DNA of 64,000 nucleotides, taken from Phycisphaerales bacterium (GTDB taxonomy: Bacteria > Planctomycetota > Phycisphaerae > Phycisphaerales > UBA1924). Shown here one piece after another: positions 41,600 through 49,963 of this stretch; position 1 is the first letter of the stretch; every line of letters begins with the position of its first letter. Under the pieces are notes generated by a model. It was given only the letters and a program-made list of their open reading frames with translations. It searched no databases and had not been told where the DNA came from. The stretch lies in the NCBI GenBank assembly GCA_947459215.1, contig CANHCQ010000002.1:124001-188000 (forward strand), read 5' to 3'. Made by a program: the position numbers and the translations under genes.

Positions 41600-44500
41600 T
41601 CAGGAATTGGTGTGCATGCCGCGGAGGGATTTGCTGCGCTCGATCAGGCGCTGGCAGCACTCGAAGAGCTTTTTGCGGTCGAAGGGCTTTCCGACGAAGT
41701 CATCGCAGCCGGCGGCGATGGCGCGTTGGCGTTGTTCGTGGAGAACGTTGGCAGTGAGTGCGACGATGGGGAGCTTGTAGCCGCTTTCGCGGAGGCGTCG
41801 AACCGCGGAGTAACCGTCGAGGACGGGCATCTGCATGTCCATGAGGATCACGTCAAAGGGCGTGCCGTTGGCGGCTTCCGCGATGGCGCGATCGATGGCC
41901 TGCTTGCCATCGGTGACAAGTTCGAAGTTTGCGTTGGCTCGGGCGAAGTAGTGTCGCAGGAGGCGTTGATTGTCCTCGCCGTCCTCGGCAATGAGGATGC
42001 GGCCGTTGAGGTTGAAGGCGTCGGCGGAGTGCGTGCTGGGGGCGGAGTAGGGGCGCTCTGCGACTGGGGCGGTGATGGAGAGGGTGAACGTGGATCCCTT
42101 GCCGGGGTTGGAATCGACTTGGATGTCGCCACCCATGAGGCGTGCGAGGCGGCGGCTGATGGCGAGCCCAAGGCCGGTGCCGCCGAAGCGCCGCGTGGTG
42201 CTGGTGTCGGCTTGGTGGAAGACTTCGAAGAGGGAGGCACGCTGTTCGTCGGAGAGACCGATTCCCGAGTCGGTGACGGCGAGGCGCAGGATGCCGCGGT
42301 TCATACCCGGGAGCGGCGGCGAGAACTCGAGGCTGACGGTGACGCCGCCGGAGGCGGTGAACTTGATGGCGTTACCGATGAGGTTGACGGCGATCTGACG
42401 GAGGCGAGTGGGGTCGGTGGTGATCCAGTCGGGCACCATGTTGCCGGAGCTGAGTGAGAGGGTGAGGCCCTTCTCGGTGGCCTTGTGCCCGAGCAGGCTC
42501 AGGACGTCTTGGATGATCTGACGCGGCGAGCAGGCGACGAGCTCGATCTGGAGCTTGCCGGCCTCGATCTTGCTGAGGTCAAGGACGTCGTTGACGACGG
42601 TGAGCAGGTGCTCGGCGTTGCGACGGATGGAAGCGGCCATTTCCCCGTGGCTGCGATGGGAGTCTGTGCCAGCCTGTTCGGCGAGGAGATCGGAGAAGCC
42701 GAGGATGGCGGTCATCGGCGTGCGGATCTCGTGGCTCATGTTGGCGAGGAAGTCGGACTTGGCTCGGCTCGCGGTGTCGGCGCGTTGACGGAGTTCGACG
42801 GCGACGCGGGCGTCTTCCTCGGCGCGGGCACGCAGTCGCTCGGACTCGGCGTTGGCCGCGGCGAGTTCGTCGTTGCGGCGTTTGAGCTCGTCGGCTTGCC
42901 GCGTCAGCTCGTCACGGGCGGCGGCGAGGTCGTGCATGGTCTGCTGCACCAAGGCTTCGGCGCGTCGGTTCTCGATCGCGATCGCAGCGAGCTTGGCGGC
43001 TTCGGTGACGAGCGAGAGTTCCGAAGCGTCGGGTTGGCCGGTTCGATTGCGGAAGACAATGAAGGTGCCAAGCGGTTCGCCGATCGTTGCGAAGATCGGC
43101 TCGGACCAGACGGCGCGGAGGCCCTGCGACACAAGAAAACTGGCGGAGTCGCCGAAGTTCGGCGAGTCTTCAATGCTCTCGATCACGTGGCGGCGGCGGT
43201 GGACGATGGCGGGACCGCAGCTTCCAGAATCGGCATTGAGGGGGAACTTCTGGCTGCCCCATCGGAGGACGTCTGGCGGAAGCGACGGGCCGAATGCGAG
43301 CGAGAGCCACTCGGTGGAACCGTGCTTGTGGATGATGCCGATGCCGGCGATGATGTCGGTCAGGCAGCGTTCGACGCTGGAGACCAGGGTGTTCAAAACG
43401 AGTGGAAGATCCGAGCCGCTGGTGATCATCTCGAGGACGGCGGCGCGGGATTGATCCCATGCGGTGGCGAGGACCTGAGTTGTAATGTCGCGGGCGGTCC
43501 AGATCACTCTTGTGACGCGGTCCTGGGCGTCCTTGATCGGGAAGGAACGCAGTTCGAGCCAGACGTAGTGCCCGGCTTTGTGGCGGGAGCGGTAGCGGAT
43601 GTTGGTGCGATTCCCGCGTTGCACGTCGAGTTCGTTCTGCTCGACCTGTGAGGCGTCGTCTGGGTGGATGCGGTGGCGCCAGTCCCGGGAGAGGATCTCC
43701 TCGGCGGTCCAGCCGAGGAGGCGTTCGACGGAGGGGCTGACATAGGTCATGTCGCCGCGGTCGTTGCTCGCGCCGACGATGTCGTCGGTGTTCTCCGCGA
43801 GTAGGCGGTAGCGTTCTTCGCTGGACTTGAGGGCGTGGAGTGTTTCCATCTCCAGCGTGATGTCGCGGCTGGTCCAGACGTAGCAGGTCGGTTTTCCGTG
43901 CGTGTCAAGGATCGGAGTGGACGAGCAGTCCATCCAGCGGTACTTGCCGTCCTTGAAGAGGTAGCGGTGGCGGAGACGGGAACGCTCGCCCTTGCGGAGG
44001 AACTCGAAGTTCTTGGCGAGCGCCGGCAGGTCCTTGGGGTGGAGGCGCGACTCGCGTGGGGCCTTGCGAAGGTCTTCATCGGTCCAGCCGGAGGTGCGGT
44101 AAAAGGAAGGACTGTTGTAGACGCAGGTCCCGTCGATGTTGCTGAGTCCGACCCAGTCCTGGCTGTGATCGGCGAGGAGGCGGTAGCGTTCCTCGCTTTC
44201 GTGCAGCGCCTGACTGGCGATGACTTCTTCGTGGATGTCGCGGCTGGACCATGTGTAGTGGGTGACGACGCCGCTGGAGTCGGTGATGGGGCTGGAGACG
44301 CACTCCATCCAGCGGTAGGTGCCGTCCTTAAAGAGGTAGCGGTGGCGGCAGCGGTTCTGGCGTCCGGTGCGGACAACGGCGATGTTCTCGCGGATCAGAT
44401 GGGCATCGTCCGGGTGATAGCGTGATTCACGCGGCAGGGTCTTGATGTCGTGAACGGTCCAGCCGCTGGTGCGATAGAAGGACGGGCTGGTATAGATGCT

Positions 44501-47302
44501 CGCGCCTTCTGCTGTGTTGAGGCCGACCCAGTCCTGGCTGTGATCTGCCAGCAGGCGGTAGTTGCGTTCGCTGGCGCGGAGTGCCTCGGCGGCTTCGACT
44601 TCCGCGGTGATGTCGCGGCTGCTCCAGACAACGCGAGAGACGCGGCCTTGGTTGTCCCTGATCGGAACCGAGTGGTGGTCGCGGTGCAGATATCGGCCGT
44701 CCTTGAGTCGATACCGGAAGCGGACCATCGACGGGGAGCCTGCGACGAGGGTCTGAAGGTGCTGCTCGACGATGTGACGGTCGTCGGGATGGATGCGATC
44801 GCTGAGTGGGGCGGCACGAAGGTCTTCCGCGGTCCATCCGGAGATCCGAAAGAACGACGGACTGTCGTAGATGGGCGTGCCGTCGATGGCCGCGATTCCG
44901 ACCCAGTCCGAGGTGTTGTCGGCGAGCAGGCGGAAGCGTTCCTCGCTGGCCTTGAGCTCGTCGATCGTGTGTTGCTCGCGGCTGACATCGCGGGCGGTAA
45001 AGCTGTACATCGACACGACGCCGCGATCATTGAAGATCGGCGTGCTGCGGCACTCGATCCACATGTAGGAGCCGTCTTTGCGGAGGTAGGGGTAGCGGAC
45101 CGAGCTTGTGCTGCCGGCCAAGATCTTGGCACGTTCGGAACGCACGAGCTCGAGGTAATCGGGGTGGATCCTTGCGTCCATCGGAGCCAGCTCGAGGTCG
45201 CGATCCGTCCAGCCGGTGGCGCGGTAGAACGATGGGCTGACGAACAGGCGTGAGCCGTCGGCGGCGACGAGCGCCACCCAGTCGTCCATGCTTTCGGTGA
45301 TGAGCCGCAGACGCTGGTCAATCTGTCGTTGCAGCGTGATGTCTTGGAACGCTCCGACGACACGGACGACGCGATCGCCTTCGATGACGGGTTGGCCGAT
45401 GGTGCGGATCCAAAGGTCGCGGCCTTTGGCGGTTCGGAATGGCAGTTCGACGTTGAACGGCTGTCGATCGTGGAGGGCGGCCGTGAAGAGTTTCTTGATG
45501 GTGTCGAGGGCCGCACCCGGGTAGAACGAGATTCCGATCTCGACGGTGGGGACAAAGTCGGCGGGGACCTCGTGAATCTGCTTGACTTGCTCGGACCAGA
45601 ACACCTTGTCGTGGATCGCGTCGTATATCCAACCGCCGACACGGGCGAGGGTCCCGGTCTGTTCCAAAAACTGGCGGGCGCTCTCGGCCTGTTCCGTGGT
45701 CAGGACCTCGTCGGTGATGTCCCGAACGACACCGGTGCAGCGAGCCGGGCGCTGTTGATCGTCGAGTCGAACGGTACCGTGAATCTGCACATGGCGGACC
45801 GTCCCGTCGTCACGGATGATGCGGTAGCGGAGCGAGAGGGGGCGTCCGGCGGCGAGATCGGCGTTGCTCTGCTGCTCGGCGCTGGGGCGATCTTCGGGAT
45901 GGACGTAATTCAGCCACTGTTCGCGTGTTGGTGGCGTTGGGTCCTGGCGGCCGTAGATTTGGAAGGTACGACGATCCCACACTGTGGTACGGGTTCGGAA
46001 GTCGTAATCCCAGACGCCCGCGCCGGAGGCCTCGACGGCGAGTCCGAGGCGTTCAGAGGTGATCGTGAGCTGTTCGGCGCGTTCGAACTCGCTGGTGACA
46101 TCGATGTTCGTGCCGATCATCCGGACGGCGCGGCCGTCGGCGTCAGGGATGACGACGCCGATGGCGCGGACGCGGTGTTCGGTGCCGTCGGTGCGGCGGA
46201 TGCGGAAGGCGATTGCAAGGTCGCGTTCACCGGCGAGGGCGGCGGCGTGAGATTCCTGCACGTGTGTGCGATCGTCGGGATGCACGAACTCGAGCCAGCG
46301 ATCGACTCCGAAGGCGCTGTCCTTGAGGCCGTAGATGTCGAGCCAGGCGCGGTTGAAGGTTGCGTGGTTGTTGACGATGTCCCAGTCCCAGACGCCGATC
46401 GATGCCGCACGGGTCGCGAGGTCGAGCTTGCGAGCGAGCTCCTGAGTGTCGCGGTGCTGTTCGTGGAGCTCGGAGATCTCGACCACGGCGCCGGAGGCTC
46501 GAAGCGGGAGATCATCGGCGGTGCGTTCGGTGACACCGTTGACGGCGAAGGCTCGAGTCGCGCCGGCGGGATCGGTGATCGCGACGACGTGCTCGAATGG
46601 TCCGTTGGCGCTGCGGACGGATTCGACGAGAGTCGCGAATCTGGCCCGGTTAGCGGGGTCGGACACGCGGTCGAGCAAGTCGGACAGCGGGGTCTGGGTG
46701 CTGAGTGCGCCGCCGCTCCCGAAGAGACTTCCGGTGACCGATGCGGTGGCGGATCGCAGGTCCACGTCGAAAAAGCCGACGTTGCCCGCGATGCGGGTCG
46801 GCACGGCGTGTGGCCCCGGCTCGCTTGAGGCGGCGACTTCGTTGAGAAAGGCGTCGGCGAGAGCGGCGAGGCTCTTTTCGTGTTCGGACGTGAAGACACG
46901 CGGGCGGCGGTCGGCGATCCAGAGCGTGCCGACGATGCGAGCTTGGTGGCGAAGCGGAACGCCGAGATAGGAACGAACGCCGCAGGCGACAACGAACGGG
47001 TCGGTCTTGTAGTTGCCTTCGGTGAGCGTGTTGGCGATGGCGATGTTGACGTCGTGGGAAACGACGCGCTTGCAGAACTGAGCGGCGGGATCGCACCATC
47101 TGCAGGATGTGCCGAAGACGGGCCCGATCCAGAGGCGATCGCCGACGACGATGCTCGCGCCGGCGAGCGGGGCGTCAAAGGCGTGCGCGACGGCGGTGAT
47201 GAACGCGAGGAACGGACGGGGGACTTCGCCGCCGCCAGCACCGCTGGCGCGGATGAGCTTGGTGCCGAGATCTCCGGGCAAAGAAAGTGAGCTGACGGCC
47301 AT
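41600..47302 (-). CDS. Giant hybrid histidine kinase: GAF, eight PAS, GAF, HisKA, HATPase, receiver
   Basis: A 1900-residue cytosolic-looking sensor kinase with no membrane helix. The ATG at 47302 is chosen; a TTG eight codons upstream is possible. Domain order: GAF (about 20-190), eight PAS at near 125-residue spacing (centres about 303, 430, 557, 672, 800, 924, 1050, 1175), a second GAF (1300-1445), a coiled coil, HisKA with the His in NMSHEIRTPMTAILGFSDLL near 1522, HATPase with IGNAIKFTASGGVTVSL and GGTGLGLAISRRLA, and a receiver with LIAEDGEDNQRLL and the Asp in VILMDMQMPVLDG near 1821. PAS 4-8 share near-repeated lines such as RLLADHSQDWVGL and SPSFYRTSGWT, so they arose by recent duplication. 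There is no Hpt or output domain, and no response regulator gene is adjacent. Confidence 0.93.
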   Translation of the reverse strand: MAVSSLSLPGDLGTKLIRASGAGGGEVPRPFLAFITAVAHAFDAPLAGASIVVGDRLWIGPVFGTSCRWCDPAAQFCKRVVSHDVNIAIANTLTEGNYKTDPFVVACGVRSYLGVPLRHQARIVGTLWIADRRPRVFTSEHEKSLAALADAFLNEVAASSEPGPHAVPTRIAGNVGFFDVDLRSATASVTGSLFGSGGALSTQTPLSDLLDRVSDPANRARFATLVESVRSANGPFEHVVAITDPAGATRAFAVNGVTERTADDLPLRASGAVVEISELHEQHRDTQELARKLDLATRAASIGVWDWDIVNNHATFNRAWLDIYGLKDSAFGVDRWLEFVHPDDRTHVQESHAAALAGERDLAIAFRIRRTDGTEHRVRAIGVVIPDADGRAVRMIGTNIDVTSEFERAEQLTITSERLGLAVEASGAGVWDYDFRTRTTVWDRRTFQIYGRQDPTPPTREQWLNYVHPEDRPSAEQQSNADLAAGRPLSLRYRIIRDDGTVRHVQIHGTVRLDDQQRPARCTGVVRDITDEVLTTEQAESARQFLEQTGTLARVGGWIYDAIHDKVFWSEQVKQIHEVPADFVPTVEIGISFYPGAALDTIKKLFTAALHDRQPFNVELPFRTAKGRDLWIRTIGQPVIEGDRVVRVVGAFQDITLQRQIDQRLRLITESMDDWVALVAADGSRLFVSPSFYRATGWTDRDLELAPMDARIHPDYLELVRSERAKILAGSTSSVRYPYLRKDGSYMWIECRSTPIFNDRGVVSMYSFTARDVSREQHTIDELKASEERFRLLADNTSDWVGIAAIDGTPIYDSPSFFRISGWTAEDLRAAPLSDRIHPDDRHIVEQHLQTLVAGSPSMVRFRYRLKDGRYLHRDHHSVPIRDNQGRVSRVVWSSRDITAEVEAAEALRASERNYRLLADHSQDWVGLNTAEGASIYTSPSFYRTSGWTVHDIKTLPRESRYHPDDAHLIRENIAVVRTGRQNRCRHRYLFKDGTYRWMECVSSPITDSSGVVTHYTWSSRDIHEEVIASQALHESEERYRLLADHSQDWVGLSNIDGTCVYNSPSFYRTSGWTDEDLRKAPRESRLHPKDLPALAKNFEFLRKGERSRLRHRYLFKDGKYRWMDCSSTPILDTHGKPTCYVWTSRDITLEMETLHALKSSEERYRLLAENTDDIVGASNDRGDMTYVSPSVERLLGWTAEEILSRDWRHRIHPDDASQVEQNELDVQRGNRTNIRYRSRHKAGHYVWLELRSFPIKDAQDRVTRVIWTARDITTQVLATAWDQSRAAVLEMITSGSDLPLVLNTLVSSVERCLTDIIAGIGIIHKHGSTEWLSLAFGPSLPPDVLRWGSQKFPLNADSGSCGPAIVHRRRHVIESIEDSPNFGDSASFLVSQGLRAVWSEPIFATIGEPLGTFIVFRNRTGQPDASELSLVTEAAKLAAIAIENRRAEALVQQTMHDLAAARDELTRQADELKRRNDELAAANAESERLRARAEEDARVAVELRQRADTASRAKSDFLANMSHEIRTPMTAILGFSDLLAEQAGTDSHRSHGEMAASIRRNAEHLLTVVNDVLDLSKIEAGKLQIELVACSPRQIIQDVLSLLGHKATEKGLTLSLSSGNMVPDWITTDPTRLRQIAVNLIGNAIKFTASGGVTVSLEFSPPLPGMNRGILRLAVTDSGIGLSDEQRASLFEVFHQADTSTTRRFGGTGLGLAISRRLARLMGGDIQVDSNPGKGSTFTLSITAPVAERPYSAPSTHSADAFNLNGRILIAEDGEDNQRLLRHYFARANANFELVTDGKQAIDRAIAEAANGTPFDVILMDMQMPVLDGYSAVRRLRESGYKLPIVALTANVLHEQRQRAIAAGCDDFVGKPFDRKKLFECCQRLIERSKSLRGMHTNS

Positions 47303-47469
47303 CCGGGTCGATCTCCACAGAAGCAACAGCGGCCGGTTCCTTCGCCGATCCGGAAGTCTACCAAGAGCGAGCGGCGGCGTGCGTGAGTTTGCGTGCCGGA
47401 AAGGCGGATCATCTATTCACGGTCGCGACTGAATCGCAACGCAACTGCATGGTCTGCATATCGGTTGCC

Positions 47470-47847
47470 TTACGCGGCGAAGCGGCGGGCGATCACGAAG
47501 CCCACGGCCGCAAGGGCGATGGAGAGCACGTTGCTCGCAAGGACGTAGGCGGCGGCGGTGGAGAGGCGGCCGCTGTGCCAGAGGTCGACGGTCTCGCGGG
47601 CAAAGGCGGAGAAGGTGGTAAAGCCGCCGAGGAGGCCTGCGACCACGATCAGCCGCGTGAAGGTGGACATGGTGGGCATGGCACCGATGAGGCAGCCGAT
47701 GACGAAGCAGCCGGCGGCGTTGATGAGCAGGGTGGCGAGCGGGAAGCCGTTGGCTGGCGAGGAGATGGATTCGGAAACCCAGAACCGGAGCATGCCGCCG
47801 AGGCCGGCGCCTAGGAAGACCAGGAGCGACGGCGGGAGCTTCTCCAT
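47470..47847 (-). CDS. crcB: Fluoride-specific ion channel FluC (CrcB)
   Basis: Small inner-membrane channel that exports fluoride. 125 residues, four helices. Key motifs: LGAGLGGMLRFWVSE (conserved Arg after the first helix), LLINAAGCFVIGCLIGAM with the conserved Asn, and GLLGGFTTFSAFARETVDLW with the GxxTTFSxF signature that lines the pore. Its ATG at 47847 overlaps the upstream stop (TGATG), which makes it the last gene of an ECF sigma/anti-sigma operon. I see no fluoride riboswitch fold in front of this operon. A single crcB copy would give a homodimer. Confidence 0.93.
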   Translation of the reverse strand: MEKLPPSLLVFLGAGLGGMLRFWVSESISSPANGFPLATLLINAAGCFVIGCLIGAMPTMSTFTRLIVVAGLLGGFTTFSAFARETVDLWHSGRLSTAAAYVLASNVLSIALAAVGFVIARRFAA

Positions 47848-48179
47848 CACTCGCACTTCTTCTCGCTGGTGACGGCGTGCAGGATGGCGTTGACGAGTTC
47901 CTGGGGCATTTTGCCAAGCTGGGGATTGGCCTTGGGGCAACAGGACTCTTTGGCGAGGTCGACGGTAGCGCGGTAGGTTTCGACGTAGGTCTTGCAGGGC
48001 GGGCACTTGGCGAGGTGCTGGTCGAAGCGACAGGCGACATCGCAGCCGAGCTCGCCGTCGAGGTAGGCCATGAGGAAATCGCTGAAGTCGCGACAACAGA
48101 GCTTGTCGCCGGACTTCAGCCGGGCGAGCATGTCAGCGGTGAGCTGCGGGGGTTGTGGGTCGGGGCTGCCGCGGGACAC
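47847..48179 (-). CDS. Zinc-finger anti-sigma factor (zf-HC2)
   Basis: A 110-residue protein that probably holds the neighbouring ECF sigma factor inactive. It has the zf-HC2/ASD pattern: CCRDFSDFLMAYLDGELGCD (one ligand upstream) and RFDQHLAKCPPCKTYVETYR, the H-x3-C-x2-C zinc site. No transmembrane helix is present, so it would be a soluble anti-sigma, possibly a redox or metal sensor in the ZAS class. Two more Cys pairs (KESCCPKANP, KKCE) are unusual for the class and might take part in sensing. It starts 3 bases after the sigma stop and overlaps crcB. Confidence 0.85.
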   Translation of the reverse strand: MSRGSPDPQPPQLTADMLARLKSGDKLCCRDFSDFLMAYLDGELGCDVACRFDQHLAKCPPCKTYVETYRATVDLAKESCCPKANPQLGKMPQELVNAILHAVTSEKKCE

Positions 48180-48182
48180 GAT

Positions 48183-48896
48183 TCAGGCTCCTGGGTTCTT
48201 CGTGGCGCCGTGCGCGGCGCTTTGGTTTTTGGGTGACGGAACACGGACGCTCGGCGCGGCCGGGGAATCCCGGTGATCGCGGAGCGACGGGTCGAGCAGT
48301 TCACGCAGCGCCTGACGGGCGCGGTGGAGTCGGATCTTGACCGCGGCCTCGGTGGTCTTGAGAAGGCTGGCGGTCTGAGCGGTGTCCATCGCTTCGATGT
48401 CGCGGAGGATCAGGACGATGCGGTAATGCTCGGGAAGTTTGTCGATCGCGGCGCGGACGGTGGCGCGGAGCTCGGCCTGTTCCATCGAGCTAGGGCGATC
48501 AACCCAGGTGTCGGTGGGCTTAGTGACATAGCCCTCGGGGCTGAAGCCGGGGAGCATGCCGTCGAGCGAGACCTCGTCGAGGCGGCGCTTCTTGCGGAGG
48601 CGCATGAGGCAGGCGTTGACGGTGATGCGGTGGAGCCAGGTGGAGACGAGCGAGCCGCCCTCGAACTTGGCGATGTTGCGGAAGGCGGAGAGGAAGGCCT
48701 CCTGCACGGCGTCCTGGGCGTCGCTCTCGTCGGTGAGGATGCGGCGGGCGACGGCGAGCATGCGCGGGCCGTTGTCGTGGACGACCTGCTCGTAGGCCGC
48801 GGCGTCGCCTTTCTGGAGTTGGGCGACGAGATCGCGTTCGTCGGCGGCGGTGGGGACCGGAGCGGCGGAAGCGGGACTTGTGGGCGTGCGGCTCAC
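48183..48896 (-). CDS. ECF RNA polymerase sigma factor (RpoE-like)
   Basis: A 237-residue sigma-70 family member with regions 2 and 4 only. Region 2: RRILTDESDAQDAVQEAFLS and FRNIAKFEGGSLVSTWLHRI, the -10 recognition and melting part. Region 4: KLPEHYRIVLILRDIEAMDT and ASLLKTTEAAVKIRLHRARQ, the helix-turn-helix for the -35. A 35-residue basic/Pro-rich tail follows. The start (ATG, 48896) lies immediately after a strong terminator of the preceding gene, so the operon has its own promoter, probably autoregulated. Operon order is sigma, anti-sigma, crcB. Confidence 0.95.
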   Translation of the reverse strand: MSRTPTSPASAAPVPTAADERDLVAQLQKGDAAAYEQVVHDNGPRMLAVARRILTDESDAQDAVQEAFLSAFRNIAKFEGGSLVSTWLHRITVNACLMRLRKKRRLDEVSLDGMLPGFSPEGYVTKPTDTWVDRPSSMEQAELRATVRAAIDKLPEHYRIVLILRDIEAMDTAQTASLLKTTEAAVKIRLHRARQALRELLDPSLRDHRDSPAAPSVRVPSPKNQSAAHGATKNPGA

Positions 48897-48897
48897 G

Positions 48898-48934
48898 GTA
48901 AAAAGAATACGCCCCCGGCACAGGCCGGGGGCGT
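48898..48934 (-). terminator. Intrinsic terminator of the LolA-like gene
   Basis: Perfect 11-bp stem, ACGCCCCCGGC (48909-48919) and GCCGGGGGCGT (48924-48934), loop ACAG. On the minus strand it is followed by ATTCTTTTTACC. It lies 26 bases after the stop of the gene at 48960. Confidence 0.92.
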
Positions 48935-48959
48935 AATGGATGCGGGAAGAGGGGAGCGG

Positions 48960-49838
48960 TTACTTCTTCTCGGTGGGATTCTCGGCCGGCGCGTCGGTGG
49001 CGGGCTTGTCGGCCTTTTCCTTGAGGGCCTTGATGTCGGCGGGGAGCTCGAACTTCGCGGCCGGGATCTCGGCGTTGAACTCGGCCTTGTCGACGGTGGT
49101 CTTCATCTCGTTGCCCATCATCTTGGCGGTCTGCTTGAAGGACATCTTGATGCCGTTGACCTCGCGGTAATCGTCGAAGAGGGTCTCGGTGGGGATCTCG
49201 CCCATCTGGGTGGTCGCGGTGGCGCGGGAGGCGAGGAGGAGGCCGCTGTCCTTGTCGAAGAGGCGGGTTTCTTTGTTGCCTTCGTTGGAGATCATCTCGA
49301 CGACGTAGGCGGTCTTGTCGCCGATGGTCTCGGTCTTGACGGTCTTCATTTCCTTGTACTGGCCTTCGTAGTTCCACTCGCTGTCGAAGCGCATGCCGCG
49401 CATGAAGGTCTCGCGCTCCTTGCCGGAGAGGATGCGGGCGCCGCTCATGGGGTTGGAGTCCCAGGCGATCTCGCCGTCGGAGCCCTGCATGAACTTGCCC
49501 ATGCCGGCGAGGTCGGTCTCGGAGTAGGCCTTGGCGGGCGGGATCTGGAACATGCTGACGGTGCCCTTCATGCCGGCGGCGGGGATCTCGACGGTCATGA
49601 CCATCTGGCGGGAGGTGATGGCCTTGAGCTTGTCCTTGCCGCCGATGGCGGTGAGGTACTTCTCGTAGATGTCCTTGGCGGCGGGGAGGTTCTCTTCGGC
49701 GGCGGGCGCGGCGGCGGGGGCCGCGGCAGGCGCGGCGGGTGCCTTGGCGGGTTCGTCGGCGCGGGCCGTGCCGGCGCAGAGGACGAGCGACGCGAGAAGT
49801 GATTTGGCCAGCAGGTTGGACGCGGCGGACAGTTTCAT
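48960..49838 (-). CDS. Secreted LolA/outer-membrane-lipoprotein-sorting-like protein
   Basis: 292 residues. The ATG at 49838 follows AAAGGAACC, and the signal peptide is MKLSAASNLLAKSLLASLVL then CAGTARADEPAK. A 25-residue Ala/Pro-rich linker (PAKAPAAPAAAPAAAPAAEE) leads to the folded part: DIYEKYLTAIGGKDKLKAIT, MVMTVEIPAAGMKGTVSMFQ, GMGKFMQGSDGEIAWDSNPM, NKETRLFDKDSGLLLASRAT and IPTETLFDDYREVNGIKMSF. This is the concave beta-sheet pattern of LolA/VioE-like lipid-binding proteins, common in planctomycetes. The tail is charged (EKADKPATDAPAENPTEKK). Its partner lipoproteins or transport system are not encoded nearby. A strong terminator ends the transcript, which may include the upstream S41 gene 126 bases away. 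Confidence 0.8.
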   Translation of the reverse strand: MKLSAASNLLAKSLLASLVLCAGTARADEPAKAPAAPAAAPAAAPAAEENLPAAKDIYEKYLTAIGGKDKLKAITSRQMVMTVEIPAAGMKGTVSMFQIPPAKAYSETDLAGMGKFMQGSDGEIAWDSNPMSGARILSGKERETFMRGMRFDSEWNYEGQYKEMKTVKTETIGDKTAYVVEMISNEGNKETRLFDKDSGLLLASRATATTQMGEIPTETLFDDYREVNGIKMSFKQTAKMMGNEMKTTVDKAEFNAEIPAAKFELPADIKALKEKADKPATDAPAENPTEKK

Positions 49839-49963
49839 CGGGGTTCCTTTGAGTGTCGCCCGGAAGGGCGTGTGGGACGTGGGAGAAGTTCTTTCGCGTG
49901 TTCCCGCACGGCGCGGGCGTGGGTCGATTCGCGGCCGAGCGCGGCGCGGATCGCTGGAACTGG

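Noticed and set aside
39596-42457. 953-residue plus-strand frame across the tricorn-like and kinase genes
   Set aside because: Acid/Gly/Val-rich shadow of two real minus-strand genes; it crosses two recognisable genes and has no motif.
48897-48959. Fluoride riboswitch before the crcB operon
   Set aside because: The gap is filled by the upstream gene's terminator; no riboswitch-like fold is seen.
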